A program made the position numbers and the translations under genes. Under the pieces are notes generated by a model that was not told the origin of the DNA, did no database searches, and was given only the letters and a program-made list of their open reading frames with translations. A stretch of DNA of 64,000 nucleotides from DATFXM01 sp035315885 (lineage in GTDB: Bacteria; Acidobacteriota; Blastocatellia; UBA7656), in the NCBI GenBank assembly GCA_035315885.1, contig DATFXM010000167.1, positions 53,950 through 117,949 on the forward strand, given 5' to 3'. Each line of letters begins with the position of its first letter. Position 1 is the first letter of the stretch. Positions 42,906 to 52,979 of the stretch are shown in pieces.

Positions 42906-45640
42906 CCCTTCATCACTCTTTTCCACACTGCGCCTTCGCCTTCTTTTTCGATCAGCGACGAAACCTCTCGATACGCCGCAGCGTACATCGTTCGCATTCG
43001 TTCCGCCTGTGATGGACGCTCGAGTTCTCGCTCTAAGTCTTCAATCGCGATTCGCAATTTGCCTGCGGTTTTCGCGTATAGCCTCGCTTCACCGGCGAAT
43101 CGGATTGCAAGGCCCTCAGCAAGCCACCTCGGGCAGCGATTCTCCGACAGAAAATCAATCACCGAATGCGCGTACTCGTGTCGCAGAGTTGTATCAAGCA
43201 CCCGCCGCCGCCGAAGCGTCTCAAGCGGCTGGAGCTGGACTCGCGCACCTCGCGTAGCTCCTGCCGACCACGAAGGCTGTCCAGTCGCCGCCACGAAATC
43301 CTGCGTAGTGCGGTGAAAGACTACTTCCACCTTGCGCTCCGGCAGTGGAACCCCAGCAGCGGAAAGCTGCCGCGCCATATCAGCCCAAGCCCGATCAAGT
43401 ACCTGCAACGCTGATTCGACCGCGCCCTGATCTGTCGACACAGGGTAATCAACTTTGAAATGCGCGTCGGAAAGCGATCGCCTGCCACTCTGAACCGCCC
43501 GGGGTTCTGCCAGGAAGTTCGTGTCTCGTCGCCAGGTTATTTCAGCGGGGCCCAGAAAAGCATCTCGAAGCGCGGCCGCGACTGCAGTTCCGTCAATTTC
43601 GCTTCGCTGCAATGCCGGTCTTTCTGCGCCATCTTCGAGCCGCGCGCCCGGAAAATAGAACTCGAGGATCCTCGAGTGACTCATTCCGCGACGCGCCATA
43701 ACGTGCGCACCCTCCTGGCACAGACCGAGCCCGTGTCCGAATCCGCTGCCGCGGAACTCGAACGTGTCCCCATGCCTCGAGACCTCAAACCGCGTGCTTT
43801 TCAGAAGATTCCACCCAAGCGCCCGACCCACTACAATCTTGAAGTCCCAGCCGCGCACCTCTCTTCTGCGTTCACCTTCGATCAGTACCCTTTCTGCTCG
43901 ACCGGTAGCATCGCGCCGCTCGACTCTTATATCCTCGATCGATCGTCCGGCGTTTGTTCTGGGATCAGTTGCCAGAGCTTTGACCATCTGTTTTCTGCTT
44001 ATGCGATCAACCCAGCGCCGGTGCGGGCCTTCAATGCAGTAGTCATCGCGAACGCCGGTCAAGTAGCGCGGCGCGGGCGCCCCCCACAGAGTGCCGATGT
44101 TGGCCGTAAACCCTCCGCAAGCCGCATTGAAATACGCATCGACCGGGGCGCCTCGTTCATCGGCCAGGATCACGCCGGCGGTCGCGGCAACTGCATTTCG
44201 GACCGCTTCGCGCACCGGTTTTCTACCCGGTGGAATGTATTGCTGACAATGGGTATTCGAACAGAAGTCAAAGCCCTCTGCCGCGTGCCTGCCCATGTTT
44301 CTCACGGTGTAGGTGCGGCAGATGATGGCCTGCGCTTTTAAAGCTTCTGGCTGATCTTCAACGCTTGCTTCTACGGACGTCACGCCGAGCACGTAGTCCT
44401 CGAGCGGAAGGGCTATGGTACGCCCTTCGCGCAACAGACGAACACGCACGAGCTGCGGATCCGATTTGCCGGCCATCAATGCGGGCTCTAATGACGGCCG
44501 TCCTACTCTTGATTCTTCGGCAGGTGGCTGCAGGTAGACTCCGGCCGTTACGGTCGAGGATTCGAGCAACTTCCGGGCGACCGCCGCAGCTTCCCAGCCG
44601 TGGCCGCGTTTCAAAAAGACAAGCACTCCCAGCTTCAGAGCTTCGGGCGCTGCGGATTCTATCGAAGTAGTCTTCGCATCGCATGCGAAGCAAACAAACC
44701 AGCCGTAGCGACGGAACTCGTTGCTCGCTGCGGCGGTTCCCGTCTTGCCAAAGACAAACATCGGCAACGATTTGAAGCCAGCCTCGCTTGCCGTTCCGTA
44801 CTCTACGGCGCCTCGACAGCCTTTCATCAGTACCATTCGATGTTGATCGTCGATGCGAAGCAGCGCCCGCTGTTGTGGCGTGAACGAATCTCCGGACGAG
44901 AGCTGTGGTTTGAAAAGCCCTCCACCATTGAACAGCGCGCAGTAGGCGGTCAGGAGCTGAATCGGAGTAGCAAGCACCGCCCCACCCTCGCCGACTCCAT
45001 CTTTGACTTGCCAGTCACGTGCGCTCAATGAACCGGCGGATTCGCCCGCAGCATTGATTCCCGTCCTCTCTCCAAACCCGAAGGACGCCAGCGTGGACCA
45101 GAAGGCACCCGGACTAAGACGCTCGGCCAGCCCGGCAAAGAAAACATTGCACGAGTAGGCAAGAGCGCTCGAGATATTGAACGGCACTTTGCTCTTTGGG
45201 TGAGAGCAGGTGATCTCAAAGGACTCACGTTTGAACCTTCCGGTGCACGTGCTTTTCGTCTCCCCATCCAGTAGTCCCGCACGCAACGCCATCAAACCGG
45301 TGAAGCTCTTGATTGTCGATCCGGGCGGGAACGACTGTTCGAATGCGAGTCGCTGGTTGACTACTGCTCTGAGGCGACCGTTTTGGGGGTCGATTATCAG
45401 GACGGATCCTTCACGCTCTCCCAACGCGTCTGTTGCCGCCTGCTCCAACGCTCGGTCATCATCGCGAGCTTTTGCTATTGAATCGCGGAGATCTGGTTCG
45501 GGCGCTTGTTCTTTAGTCTCGGGCGTGGCGAGTTTGGACGCTTCGCGTCCTGACGGGCGCGCTCCGCAGCCCGGCAGCAGCGATAGGATCATGCTGAGCG
45601 CAACTAAAACCGTTGCGGTCTTAAGTCGACACCGCCGCAT
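42821..45640 (-). CDS. Penicillin-binding transpeptidase / SpoIID / gluzincin fusion lipoprotein
   Basis: A 939-residue exported protein combining three cell-wall or protease modules. After a lipoprotein signal (LSMILSLLPGC) comes a transpeptidase domain (about 75-360) with all three boxes: STIK (S108, K111), SCN (163-165) and KTG (299-301). There is no glycosyltransferase. Next is a SpoIID domain (about 400-665): LPLEDYVLGVTSVEA with the probable catalytic Glu, ALKAQAIICRTYTVRN and GSGFGHGLGLCQEGA. Last is a zinc-peptidase-like domain with HEYAH (821-825) and a downstream Glu in WLAEG. It could crosslink and cut peptidoglycan and process a protein. The final 25 residues are repeat-encoded. 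The start may instead be GTG 45655; either overlaps the upstream gene. Confidence 0.85.
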   Translation of the reverse strand: MRRCRLKTATVLVALSMILSLLPGCGARPSGREASKLATPETKEQAPEPDLRDSIAKARDDDRALEQAATDALGEREGSVLIIDPQNGRLRAVVNQRLAFEQSFPPGSTIKSFTGLMALRAGLLDGETKSTCTGRFKRESFEITCSHPKSKVPFNISSALAYSCNVFFAGLAERLSPGAFWSTLASFGFGERTGINAAGESAGSLSARDWQVKDGVGEGGAVLATPIQLLTAYCALFNGGGLFKPQLSSGDSFTPQQRALLRIDDQHRMVLMKGCRGAVEYGTASEAGFKSLPMFVFGKTGTAAASNEFRRYGWFVCFACDAKTTSIESAAPEALKLGVLVFLKRGHGWEAAAVARKLLESSTVTAGVYLQPPAEESRVGRPSLEPALMAGKSDPQLVRVRLLREGRTIALPLEDYVLGVTSVEASVEDQPEALKAQAIICRTYTVRNMGRHAAEGFDFCSNTHCQQYIPPGRKPVREAVRNAVAATAGVILADERGAPVDAYFNAACGGFTANIGTLWGAPAPRYLTGVRDDYCIEGPHRRWVDRISRKQMVKALATDPRTNAGRSIEDIRVERRDATGRAERVLIEGERRREVRGWDFKIVVGRALGWNLLKSTRFEVSRHGDTFEFRGSGFGHGLGLCQEGAHVMARRGMSHSRILEFYFPGARLEDGAERPALQRSEIDGTAVAAALRDAFLGPAEITWRRDTNFLAEPRAVQSGRRSLSDAHFKVDYPVSTDQGAVESALQVLDRAWADMARQLSAAGVPLPERKVEVVFHRTTQDFVAATGQPSWSAGATRGARVQLQPLETLRRRRVLDTTLRHEYAHSVIDFLSENRCPRWLAEGLAIRFAGEARLYAKTAGKLRIAIEDLERELERPSQAERMRTMYAAAYREVSSLIEKEGEGAVWKRVMKGGSERMGEAAMRGRGDAESGRIGEGAMS

Positions 45641-46472
45641 GCTCAGCACCTTCACGAAACTCTCCCGCGCGCGACGGTGCCCCATCGGCGAGCTCTGAAA
45701 GCGCGCCGACCGTCATGGTCCAACCAAGCAACGTAAGCAACGCGGCGATAATCAGCCGTGCCGCCAGCAGTCCCGCTTCGATCCATGCGTTAGCGGCAGG
45801 CGTTTTGACGAACACCAGGAGGTAGGGAACTACTGCGAAGAAGATGAAACCGAACGCATAAGTAAGGACGGCTCTGGGAGCGAAGGCTCGAGCGAGCGTT
45901 CGGCCCAGTGAGCGAAGCGCTTCCCCAAAACCAAGGCGCGCCACCTTCGCCCAGACTTGCGCAAGCATCAACGGGAAAGCCGCGAGCAACAACACGTAGG
46001 CTACGGTCCAGGTAAGGGTCACCTGCCAGGGAACCGGCGCCGATGGAACTGCGTGACCCGGCGCTTTGGGACGAGGCGTTAAAGCGCGCGCCGCCTGTTG
46101 CACTGTAGGTTTGAAGCTGGAGTCGATCCGGCCTGCAGAATAGATCACTGCCCAGACCAACAGCGCTACGGGAATGCTTATCACCACGAGCTTCCAAAAA
46201 TCTTTGAAAGCTCCTCCGAGAAGCCGGGGCGCCCGGTCTTCAATTCCAAAGCGTGCGATCGCAACCTGCAAGGCGAAGAACAGAACGATCGCAACAATCG
46301 GCAGAGCGAAGCTCAACACGACTTGCCCGGCCGTTGCCTGGCCTGTTGTGAAGAACATGTACGTCGAGAACAGAAGGGCCGCGTACAGCAGTATTAGAAT
46401 TCCAAGCCCTCGCCAGCATCCAACCAGACGCTTAGCAGAACTGCCGATTGCGCTAAATACGTTCTTAATCAT
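45621..46472 (-). CDS. Polytopic membrane protein, unknown family
   Basis: A 283-residue inner-membrane protein with about six hydrophobic segments (LGILILLYAALLFSTYMFF; VVLSFALPIVAIVLFFALQV; LVVISIPVALLVWAVIY; VAYVLLLAAFPLMLAQVW; AVLTYAFGFIFFAVVPYLLV; LIIAALLTLLGWTMTVGAL). A proline-rich loop follows the third. I do not recognise the family. Its stop lies 20 bp inside the start of the transpeptidase/SpoIID fusion gene, so the two are translationally coupled and probably act together, perhaps as membrane partner of the wall enzyme (inference). Confidence 0.75.
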   Translation of the reverse strand: MIKNVFSAIGSSAKRLVGCWRGLGILILLYAALLFSTYMFFTTGQATAGQVVLSFALPIVAIVLFFALQVAIARFGIEDRAPRLLGGAFKDFWKLVVISIPVALLVWAVIYSAGRIDSSFKPTVQQAARALTPRPKAPGHAVPSAPVPWQVTLTWTVAYVLLLAAFPLMLAQVWAKVARLGFGEALRSLGRTLARAFAPRAVLTYAFGFIFFAVVPYLLVFVKTPAANAWIEAGLLAARLIIAALLTLLGWTMTVGALSELADGAPSRAGEFREGAEHAAVST

Positions 46473-46994
46473 CTCGCCCTCAGCTTCCCTCGTGTTAGTG
46501 CAAGCTTCCGCTTACTTCACAAGAGTTCAGAGTTCAGATTTGAGTTATCTCGAAGATGCGCTCTCCTTCGTCGTGACTCTTGACTTGAGACACCTTGCGC
46601 TAACTTGTCTACCGTTAGATGCGGAATTTTCAACCACGGTTCACGACGCTGTTGCGATTCTTGTTGTGGCTCCTTTTCTCGGAGCATTGACTTATAACAC
46701 AGTTTGGCGCTGTCGCCATTCCCCGCCAACGAGCCGGGATTTTCACGAAAAACCACAGAGCCTCGCACAGCGAAGTTTGATCTGGCATCTTTGCGGCCTT
46801 TGCGATCTTTTGCGGTGTTTGCGTGGAACCCGAGTTAGCTAATCGTGTTGTGGGGACAGCGACAACTACCTCCGTCATTCCGAGAGAAATTAAGGCCTGC
46901 CGATAAACGATTGCGCCGCTGCGTCCGTGCAATCGGGCGCTGCGGCGCAATCAGTCGCATCCTCGGATGGGCTCGGATGGAATATTTTCTGGGG
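46473..46994. other. Long intergenic region with a decayed CGCAAAG repeat
   Basis: I find no convincing gene in 522 bp. 46785-46855 contains CTTTGCGG, CTTTGCGA and TTTGCGTGGAACCCGAGTTA, followed by GTGTTGTGGGGACAGC. This matches the right arm and flank of the inverted repeat at 23479-23620 and the copy at 59740-59820, but here without a left arm. Bases 46522-46540 hold a short AGAGTTCAGAGTTCAG heptamer run. Confidence 0.6.
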
Positions 46995-47627
46995 TCAGAA
47001 TCTGAACACGAAGCCAACCTGATAACGGAAGTTGTGCAGCCAGCTACTTTCGTTTGCAGCTATGCTACCTACCCCTCCGCCTCCGGTTAGTCGTTTGTTG
47101 ATATCGGTGTGGATACCCACGTAATCGAACTGCCCGGCGCGAATCGCGTAGTGCCTTCCGAGGTTCACGTCAATGCCTCCTCCGAAAATCATTGCAAACT
47201 CTGTATTGCCGTCTTCGAACCCGCTGCCCCCCTTTTCGTCGCGAAGCTTGACGTTCGATCCGCCAAATAAGGCGTGCGCGTACACGTTAACGGGCTTGGT
47301 TCGGTATGTGACACGCGGCCCGCCCGCAAACGTACGAAATCTGGTGTCAAGATCCGGGATCACAAGGAGGGTTCCGGGTAACTGGATAGTCACCGGTCCC
47401 GAAGCTCCATGATTAGCGGTGTACTCGAATACTCCGCTAAAGTACTTGTTCAGATTTCCCTGAATGCCGACACCCCAACCGTGTAGAGTCTCGTTATCGA
47501 GAACATCGATATCGGCCCGAAAGATCGAGTAAGTTCCGTAGGCTTCCCACCTGGTGTGATCTGTCTGGGCCTTTGCGGACACGGACGCAACGAGCAAAAC
47601 AGTAACCAACAACAAGATTCGTTTCAT
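46995..47627 (-). CDS. Outer-membrane beta-barrel protein
   Basis: A 210-residue exported protein. A clear signal peptide (MKRILLLVTVLLVASVSAKA) precedes alternating amphipathic strands such as WEAYGTYSIFRADI, WGVGIQGNLNKYFSGVFEYT, VNVYAHALFGGSNV and FAMIFGGGIDVNL. It ends in the outer-membrane targeting signature FRYQVGFVFRF with a terminal Phe. It resembles OmpA-type or OmpW-type eight-stranded barrels (porin_6/OMP_b-brl). GGAGA lies before ATG 47627; the ATG 60 bp earlier would break the signal peptide. Confidence 0.82.
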   Translation of the reverse strand: MKRILLLVTVLLVASVSAKAQTDHTRWEAYGTYSIFRADIDVLDNETLHGWGVGIQGNLNKYFSGVFEYTANHGASGPVTIQLPGTLLVIPDLDTRFRTFAGGPRVTYRTKPVNVYAHALFGGSNVKLRDEKGGSGFEDGNTEFAMIFGGGIDVNLGRHYAIRAGQFDYVGIHTDINKRLTGGGGVGSIAANESSWLHNFRYQVGFVFRF

Positions 47628-48083
<456 letters not shown>

Positions 48084-51000
48084 CTACTTCTTGTCCAGGA
48101 TCGTCATCTTGCCGCTCGCCGTGTTGGACTGGATTGCGGGGCGATACATCAACTCCGCTCGTGCCGGTGCAATTCGAAAATCGCCGGGGACTTCGACGCG
48201 CATCGCGTACTGGAAAGTTACGTTGCCGCGGAACTCGTCGAGGAAAAATACCGTCCGCTGATCGCGGAACTCTCGACTGCTGTACCAATCGCACCAGCGT
48301 CCCGTCGCATAACTGAGGTCGATACCGCTCGCCTGCTCGACCTGCTCGCAGCCCGCGGGTATCGGATCCTCAACCATCAGATAACTGGCGCGCGCGCCCT
48401 GGACATGTAGTCGCGACACGATCAAATCGCCGGACCGGATATCCCCGTTGAGCGGTTCTACGGACCAGCTTGTCGAGCCTGATTTCTCGGTCAGACGTAG
48501 TCTCAGATATTCTCGCGTTAGCTTCAACTCGCCGGATTCCTGCGGAGCGACATTCTCTTCACGCGTGAAGTAACTGAGACTTGCAGAGACATACAGCGCG
48601 CCTGGCCCGCGTTTTACGAATCTGATCTGATTCGAACGACTGAGCGCGTCACCCTTTCGTTCGAATACCATCGCCTGCCACGCGGTTGAATCGGCAGACG
48701 TCACGCGTTTCGTCGCGAGCTGTTGCCCGTTCAGATAGACTTCAACCGTATAGTCGGGACTCAACTCCTTGCTCACCTTCACGTAGTCAACGAGGCCGTA
48801 GATCGCAAACGCAGTCTGCTTTGTAGAGTCCCAATAGTAGGCGTTTCTGCGGTTGCCAACCAACCACCGCGCCGCTCGCGGCAACAAATTGCTTTGAGGC
48901 GAAATGCGCGCGAGGGCTTTGACCGACATCGCCGTTGCCTCGGTGTCGTTGACCTCCGAGAAGTCGAGCATCTGCTCGCGCTTCGATTCCCAGTGCGCAT
49001 CATACTGGTTTGTTATCGTCGAGCTTTCGATCTCGCCGGCAACTTGCCGCGCTCGTGCGTCATCACGACGATACTTCAGTGTCAACGCAAGCAGAGCCCG
49101 GCCGTAAGGCTGCAACTCGCCCCGCCGCGAAAACACCTCGTTGATTACACGCGCATCCGCATCGCCAGTCTCGCTGAGTGCATAGACCATGAACGCCTTG
49201 TCCTCGAGGCTAATCTTGCGTCCTTCGTCTGTGACTCCTGAGGCAATCATCTCGCTCAATTTGGTTCGGCCTCTCGCGATGCGCGCTTGCTCGACGGTGA
49301 AGCCCGCCTTGCTTGCGAGCCACAGACCGTCGACAACATAAGCGGTCATGAACGGATTTGTCTTGTCATTCTTCCACCAGCCCCAACCTCCGTCGTCGTG
49401 TTGGAACCCGTAGATTCGATCAAGCCCGCGCTGGACTTTTGTCGGCAAGTCGTTCAGCTCGCGAATCGAAGTAGTCTTCACGTCCTTCAATGCCTGAGCC
49501 ACGATGACATTCGGCAAAAAACTGGACATCGTCTGCTCGGTGCAGCCGTACGGATAACTCGTCAAATAATCGAGAGCACCGAACAGAGCTCCGGTAACCG
49601 ATGGGGCGGCTTCGATTCTCAGGTTGGCGGTCGGAGTATTCACGTTCGCTGGAACGTCGAGAGAAAGGGTTGTATCTGCCGCATCCTGCGAAAGCACTTG
49701 TCCCTCGCCCTTCGAAAGCTTCAGACCGTGCGGCACGGTTTCAACGTCAAGAGCCACCGCGTCTGACTCCTGGTCGGTACGCGCGTTTGCGACCAGCTTC
49801 ACCTTGCCGACATCTTTTGTCTCGATCTTCCAATCTGTCCGGTATTCGCCCTGCTTCGCAATCGTGACGCGTTGCAAGCCTTGCGACAACAACCGAGCGC
49901 CGGTCACATCAATGGAAAGCTGGGTGGCTTTGTCGCTATCGAGATAGTTGTGAACGATCGCCGAGAGGGTCACCGTGTCGCCTTCGGTGAAGAAGCGCGG
50001 CGTCTCGAGCCGCAGGATGAGATCCTTGCGTGCGACAACTTTTGAAATCGCCGAGCCAACCTTTGTGTCGGAAGTTATCGCCCGTGCAGTTGCACGCCAT
50101 GTCGTTAGATTGTCCGGCAGCGTCACGTCAACAGTAGCTTTACCGGCAGCGTCGGTGACCAGGTCAGGTTTCCAGAAGCTCGTATCCTTGAAGTCTTTCC
50201 TGATCCGCGGCTCGTTGTACTGACCCTCGTTCTTGAAGTCAGCCAGTTGGTAGGAAGGCCGGTTCAGCGCGAGTTTGACTCCCTTCTCGCCCGAGTGTCC
50301 CTGGAAGTAGTAAGACGCCGCAAAGTTGGTCTGCACCTGGTTATAGCGTTTGCCGTAAAACGCTTTTCGAATATCGGGCGTCCCGTCGGGTCTGACGCTG
50401 TAGATCGCTTCGTCTACCACGCCAAAGCTCACCTCAGCCCCGCTTGCCGGCGACCCGTCGGCGTTGCGCGCCAGCACAGTGTATTTCGCGAGCTGGCCCG
50501 GCTTGTACTGCTTCTTGTCCGCCACAATCTCGATATTCAGAAACTTGCTCTTTGCGGGCACGCTCAGTAGCCGGTCGTGCGTGTACATCTCTCCGTTTTG
50601 CACGTAGCAAACTCCAAGGTACACGTTCGGAATGAATCGCGATTCGATAGGTACATCTATCATTACTGCGCGCGCGTTGGCATTGACCACCTTGGCGGTC
50701 ATGACTCCAGTCAGCTCGGTAGTGACCAGCAGCTTCGCTTTCTCCGTAGGAAGCATCGCCAGAACGTGAGCAGTCTCGCCAGGCTGATAAGACTTCTTGT
50801 CGGGCATCAACTTTATCGAACCGTAGTCTTCATAAGACCAGTCAGCCCAGCTCTCGTGTTTGTCGGCGACCCAGATGTAATCGGTGCTCGAAACAAATTT
50901 TCGCTTGGCCTCGTGGACAACGGCTTGAATGTTCAGACTTCCGGGCTTGCCCACCTTGTATTCGTAGCTTGCCTGCCCGTTGTTGTCGGTCTTCAAATCA

Positions 51001-52961
51001 GCCGATGATAACTTGCTGTCGACGGTGTTGTACTCAAAGTATTTTCTTCCGTCGTCGTTCTTCTCAATCTTCTCCCAGCGGCGCTCAACGAACTCGAGCG
51101 TGAGATTTGCCGGGACGGGACGGCCTTCATAGTCGCTGCTGGAGATCTTGATCTTTGCAGTGTCGCCCTCGTAGTAGACGTACTTATCCGTCCTCATCGT
51201 TGCCACGAGAGTGCCTCGAGTACCGATGATCGACCCGCGAGCGTCGACCGCGCGGCGCGACTCGTCGGTAACAGTCGCCTCGAGCCGATAGGTGTAGTCG
51301 AACGGATCCCGATCGTTGCTCTCCGGGACTTCAAACTCCACTTCGAGCTTGCCGTTCGCATCCAAAGTAGCTTCGCCATCCTTCACAACATCGTTGCCGT
51401 AGCCGTATTCGCTCGTGTCGTCAGAGCCCGCATCGTCGATTCCCTCGTCTTCTTCGTCATTCAACCACCAGTAGTAGAATCGGCTCCTGTAGATGTAGTA
51501 GTTGACAGTCGCCTTCTTGACCGGCTCGCCAAAGAAGTACCGCGCCTCCACAGAGAACTTCACCTTTTCCCCCGCCGGCACATATTTCTTCGGCGCAGTG
51601 ACCGTCACCTTGTACTCAGGCTTCTTGTACTCCTGAACCTCAAACGATCCCGTCGCCTGACCGCGTTGCGCGCGAGCCACGATCCGGTAGCTTCCAAGCG
51701 CTGCACCGCCGGCGATGTCGATTTCACCAGCAAAGGTCCCGCGTTCCGACAGACGCATCTCTTTCTCGAGTACCTTTCCCCCGTTTGCGTCTTCAATGGT
51801 GATCTGCAGCGGACCAGTTACAACCCGGTATCCGCCTTCGCCTTGTTGCCTTAGCAGCCCGCGGAAATAGACCTTTTGTGCCGGACGATATACAGGCCGG
51901 TCGGTGTAGATGTATCCGATCAACCCGGCGCTCGAAGACTCTCCCTCGCCGCCGCCCTCTTCGTCGTATTCTCCGCGTTGGCCGAAGTAGTACGGCGCCA
52001 GATCAGACACCGCAAAATGATCGCCGTCACGGGCCATCACCAGATAAGAGTTGCGATCTTGCGGCGGGTTTTCGTCGTCGACGTCTTCGGGCGGAACCTG
52101 ATCGGGCTTCGGAGGCTCTACGTGAGTCTTGACCACGCCGTTTGCGTCTGTAGTGCCCTTCGCAATCGCTTTCTTTTTCTGGACGACATCGACCTTGGCG
52201 CCCTGGCGCGGTGTGCCCGACTTACGATCAGCGCAAAAGACTACCATCTCGCCGGACGGCGACGTTTTGGTGATCATCGTCATGTCGGTCACGACCGCGA
52301 TTGTGTAAGCGCGCAAGTCGCCGTTCACTGCTTCCACCAGGTAAACGCCGGGATCGCACTTGCCCAGCAATACCATGCGGGTGTCGTACTCGTTGTCGAG
52401 CGGCGTCAGCCGTTCGCGCCAACTTCTGAATAATTGATCGGGATTCAGCAGGGGTACGCGAGCGTAGTCGGCTACGTTCAGCGGAACACGATCGCCCTCG
52501 CCGCGAAACTTCTGACTGATTTCTACTCGCGAATCGTGTTTGAGTTGCGTGCGGAAGTACGCCTTGAGCGATTTGAATACGCTAACCTTAAAGGATCGGA
52601 GCTTCTCGATTGTTGAGGGTTCCTTGCGTAGGGTTCCGACAATCTCTCGGGTCTCCCGTTCTCCCACCTTGTGCGGGTTGTCCAGACCTCGGAAAAAGCC
52701 GACCGGATCGGCTACGCGATAGACTCGGAAATCGAGCGAATCAACGCCGCCGTAGTTGATCCAGACACGCGTACGGTCCGCGGTGGAGTAGGTCCGATTC
52801 GTGGAGAGGGAGAAATAAACCTTCTTCACTTCGGTGGAGCTGCCTGGGGCGGCGTTTTCGGGTTCGCCTTGCGCCCGGCTACTAGTCGAAGCGGCCACCA
52901 GCGCCGCGGTGAACACCGCTACGTAGATCAACGCTATCGAGAGATAGTTTCTGAATCTCAT
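48084..52961 (-). CDS. Bacterial alpha-2-macroglobulin family protein
   Basis: A 1625-residue exported protease trap. A signal peptide (YLSIALIYVAVFTAALVAAS) without a lipobox is followed by macroglobulin domains, recognisable by YIYTDRPVYRPAQKVYFRGL, PDKKSYQPGETAHVLAM and KQYKPGQLAKYTV. Next comes the core with DVTLPDNLTTWRATARA. The thioester site YGCTEQ is intact (Cys about 1140, Gln about 1143), and GGWGWWKNDKTNPFMTAYV and ISPQSNLLPRAARWLV mark the alpha/alpha toroid. It would trap attacking proteases by covalent linkage. It lies 18 bp after the DUF1175 gene, whose end contains its GAGGAG ribosome site. E. coli has the same pairing (yfaT-yfaS). The TAG stop is the first repeat unit of the downstream array. 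Confidence 0.95.
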   Translation of the reverse strand: MRFRNYLSIALIYVAVFTAALVAASTSSRAQGEPENAAPGSSTEVKKVYFSLSTNRTYSTADRTRVWINYGGVDSLDFRVYRVADPVGFFRGLDNPHKVGERETREIVGTLRKEPSTIEKLRSFKVSVFKSLKAYFRTQLKHDSRVEISQKFRGEGDRVPLNVADYARVPLLNPDQLFRSWRERLTPLDNEYDTRMVLLGKCDPGVYLVEAVNGDLRAYTIAVVTDMTMITKTSPSGEMVVFCADRKSGTPRQGAKVDVVQKKKAIAKGTTDANGVVKTHVEPPKPDQVPPEDVDDENPPQDRNSYLVMARDGDHFAVSDLAPYYFGQRGEYDEEGGGEGESSSAGLIGYIYTDRPVYRPAQKVYFRGLLRQQGEGGYRVVTGPLQITIEDANGGKVLEKEMRLSERGTFAGEIDIAGGAALGSYRIVARAQRGQATGSFEVQEYKKPEYKVTVTAPKKYVPAGEKVKFSVEARYFFGEPVKKATVNYYIYRSRFYYWWLNDEEDEGIDDAGSDDTSEYGYGNDVVKDGEATLDANGKLEVEFEVPESNDRDPFDYTYRLEATVTDESRRAVDARGSIIGTRGTLVATMRTDKYVYYEGDTAKIKISSSDYEGRPVPANLTLEFVERRWEKIEKNDDGRKYFEYNTVDSKLSSADLKTDNNGQASYEYKVGKPGSLNIQAVVHEAKRKFVSSTDYIWVADKHESWADWSYEDYGSIKLMPDKKSYQPGETAHVLAMLPTEKAKLLVTTELTGVMTAKVVNANARAVMIDVPIESRFIPNVYLGVCYVQNGEMYTHDRLLSVPAKSKFLNIEIVADKKQYKPGQLAKYTVLARNADGSPASGAEVSFGVVDEAIYSVRPDGTPDIRKAFYGKRYNQVQTNFAASYYFQGHSGEKGVKLALNRPSYQLADFKNEGQYNEPRIRKDFKDTSFWKPDLVTDAAGKATVDVTLPDNLTTWRATARAITSDTKVGSAISKVVARKDLILRLETPRFFTEGDTVTLSAIVHNYLDSDKATQLSIDVTGARLLSQGLQRVTIAKQGEYRTDWKIETKDVGKVKLVANARTDQESDAVALDVETVPHGLKLSKGEGQVLSQDAADTTLSLDVPANVNTPTANLRIEAAPSVTGALFGALDYLTSYPYGCTEQTMSSFLPNVIVAQALKDVKTTSIRELNDLPTKVQRGLDRIYGFQHDDGGWGWWKNDKTNPFMTAYVVDGLWLASKAGFTVEQARIARGRTKLSEMIASGVTDEGRKISLEDKAFMVYALSETGDADARVINEVFSRRGELQPYGRALLALTLKYRRDDARARQVAGEIESSTITNQYDAHWESKREQMLDFSEVNDTEATAMSVKALARISPQSNLLPRAARWLVGNRRNAYYWDSTKQTAFAIYGLVDYVKVSKELSPDYTVEVYLNGQQLATKRVTSADSTAWQAMVFERKGDALSRSNQIRFVKRGPGALYVSASLSYFTREENVAPQESGELKLTREYLRLRLTEKSGSTSWSVEPLNGDIRSGDLIVSRLHVQGARASYLMVEDPIPAGCEQVEQASGIDLSYATGRWCDWYSSREFRDQRTVFFLDEFRGNVTFQYAMRVEVPGDFRIAPARAELMYRPAIQSNTASGKMTILDKK

Positions 52962-52979
52962 TGGTTTCGGTCTCCTCGA

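Noticed and set aside
45621..46472. SpoIIM-like partner of the SpoIID fusion
   Set aside because: Membrane topology is similar in number of spans, but I see no SpoIIM sequence words, so the link to SpoIID alone does not justify the name.
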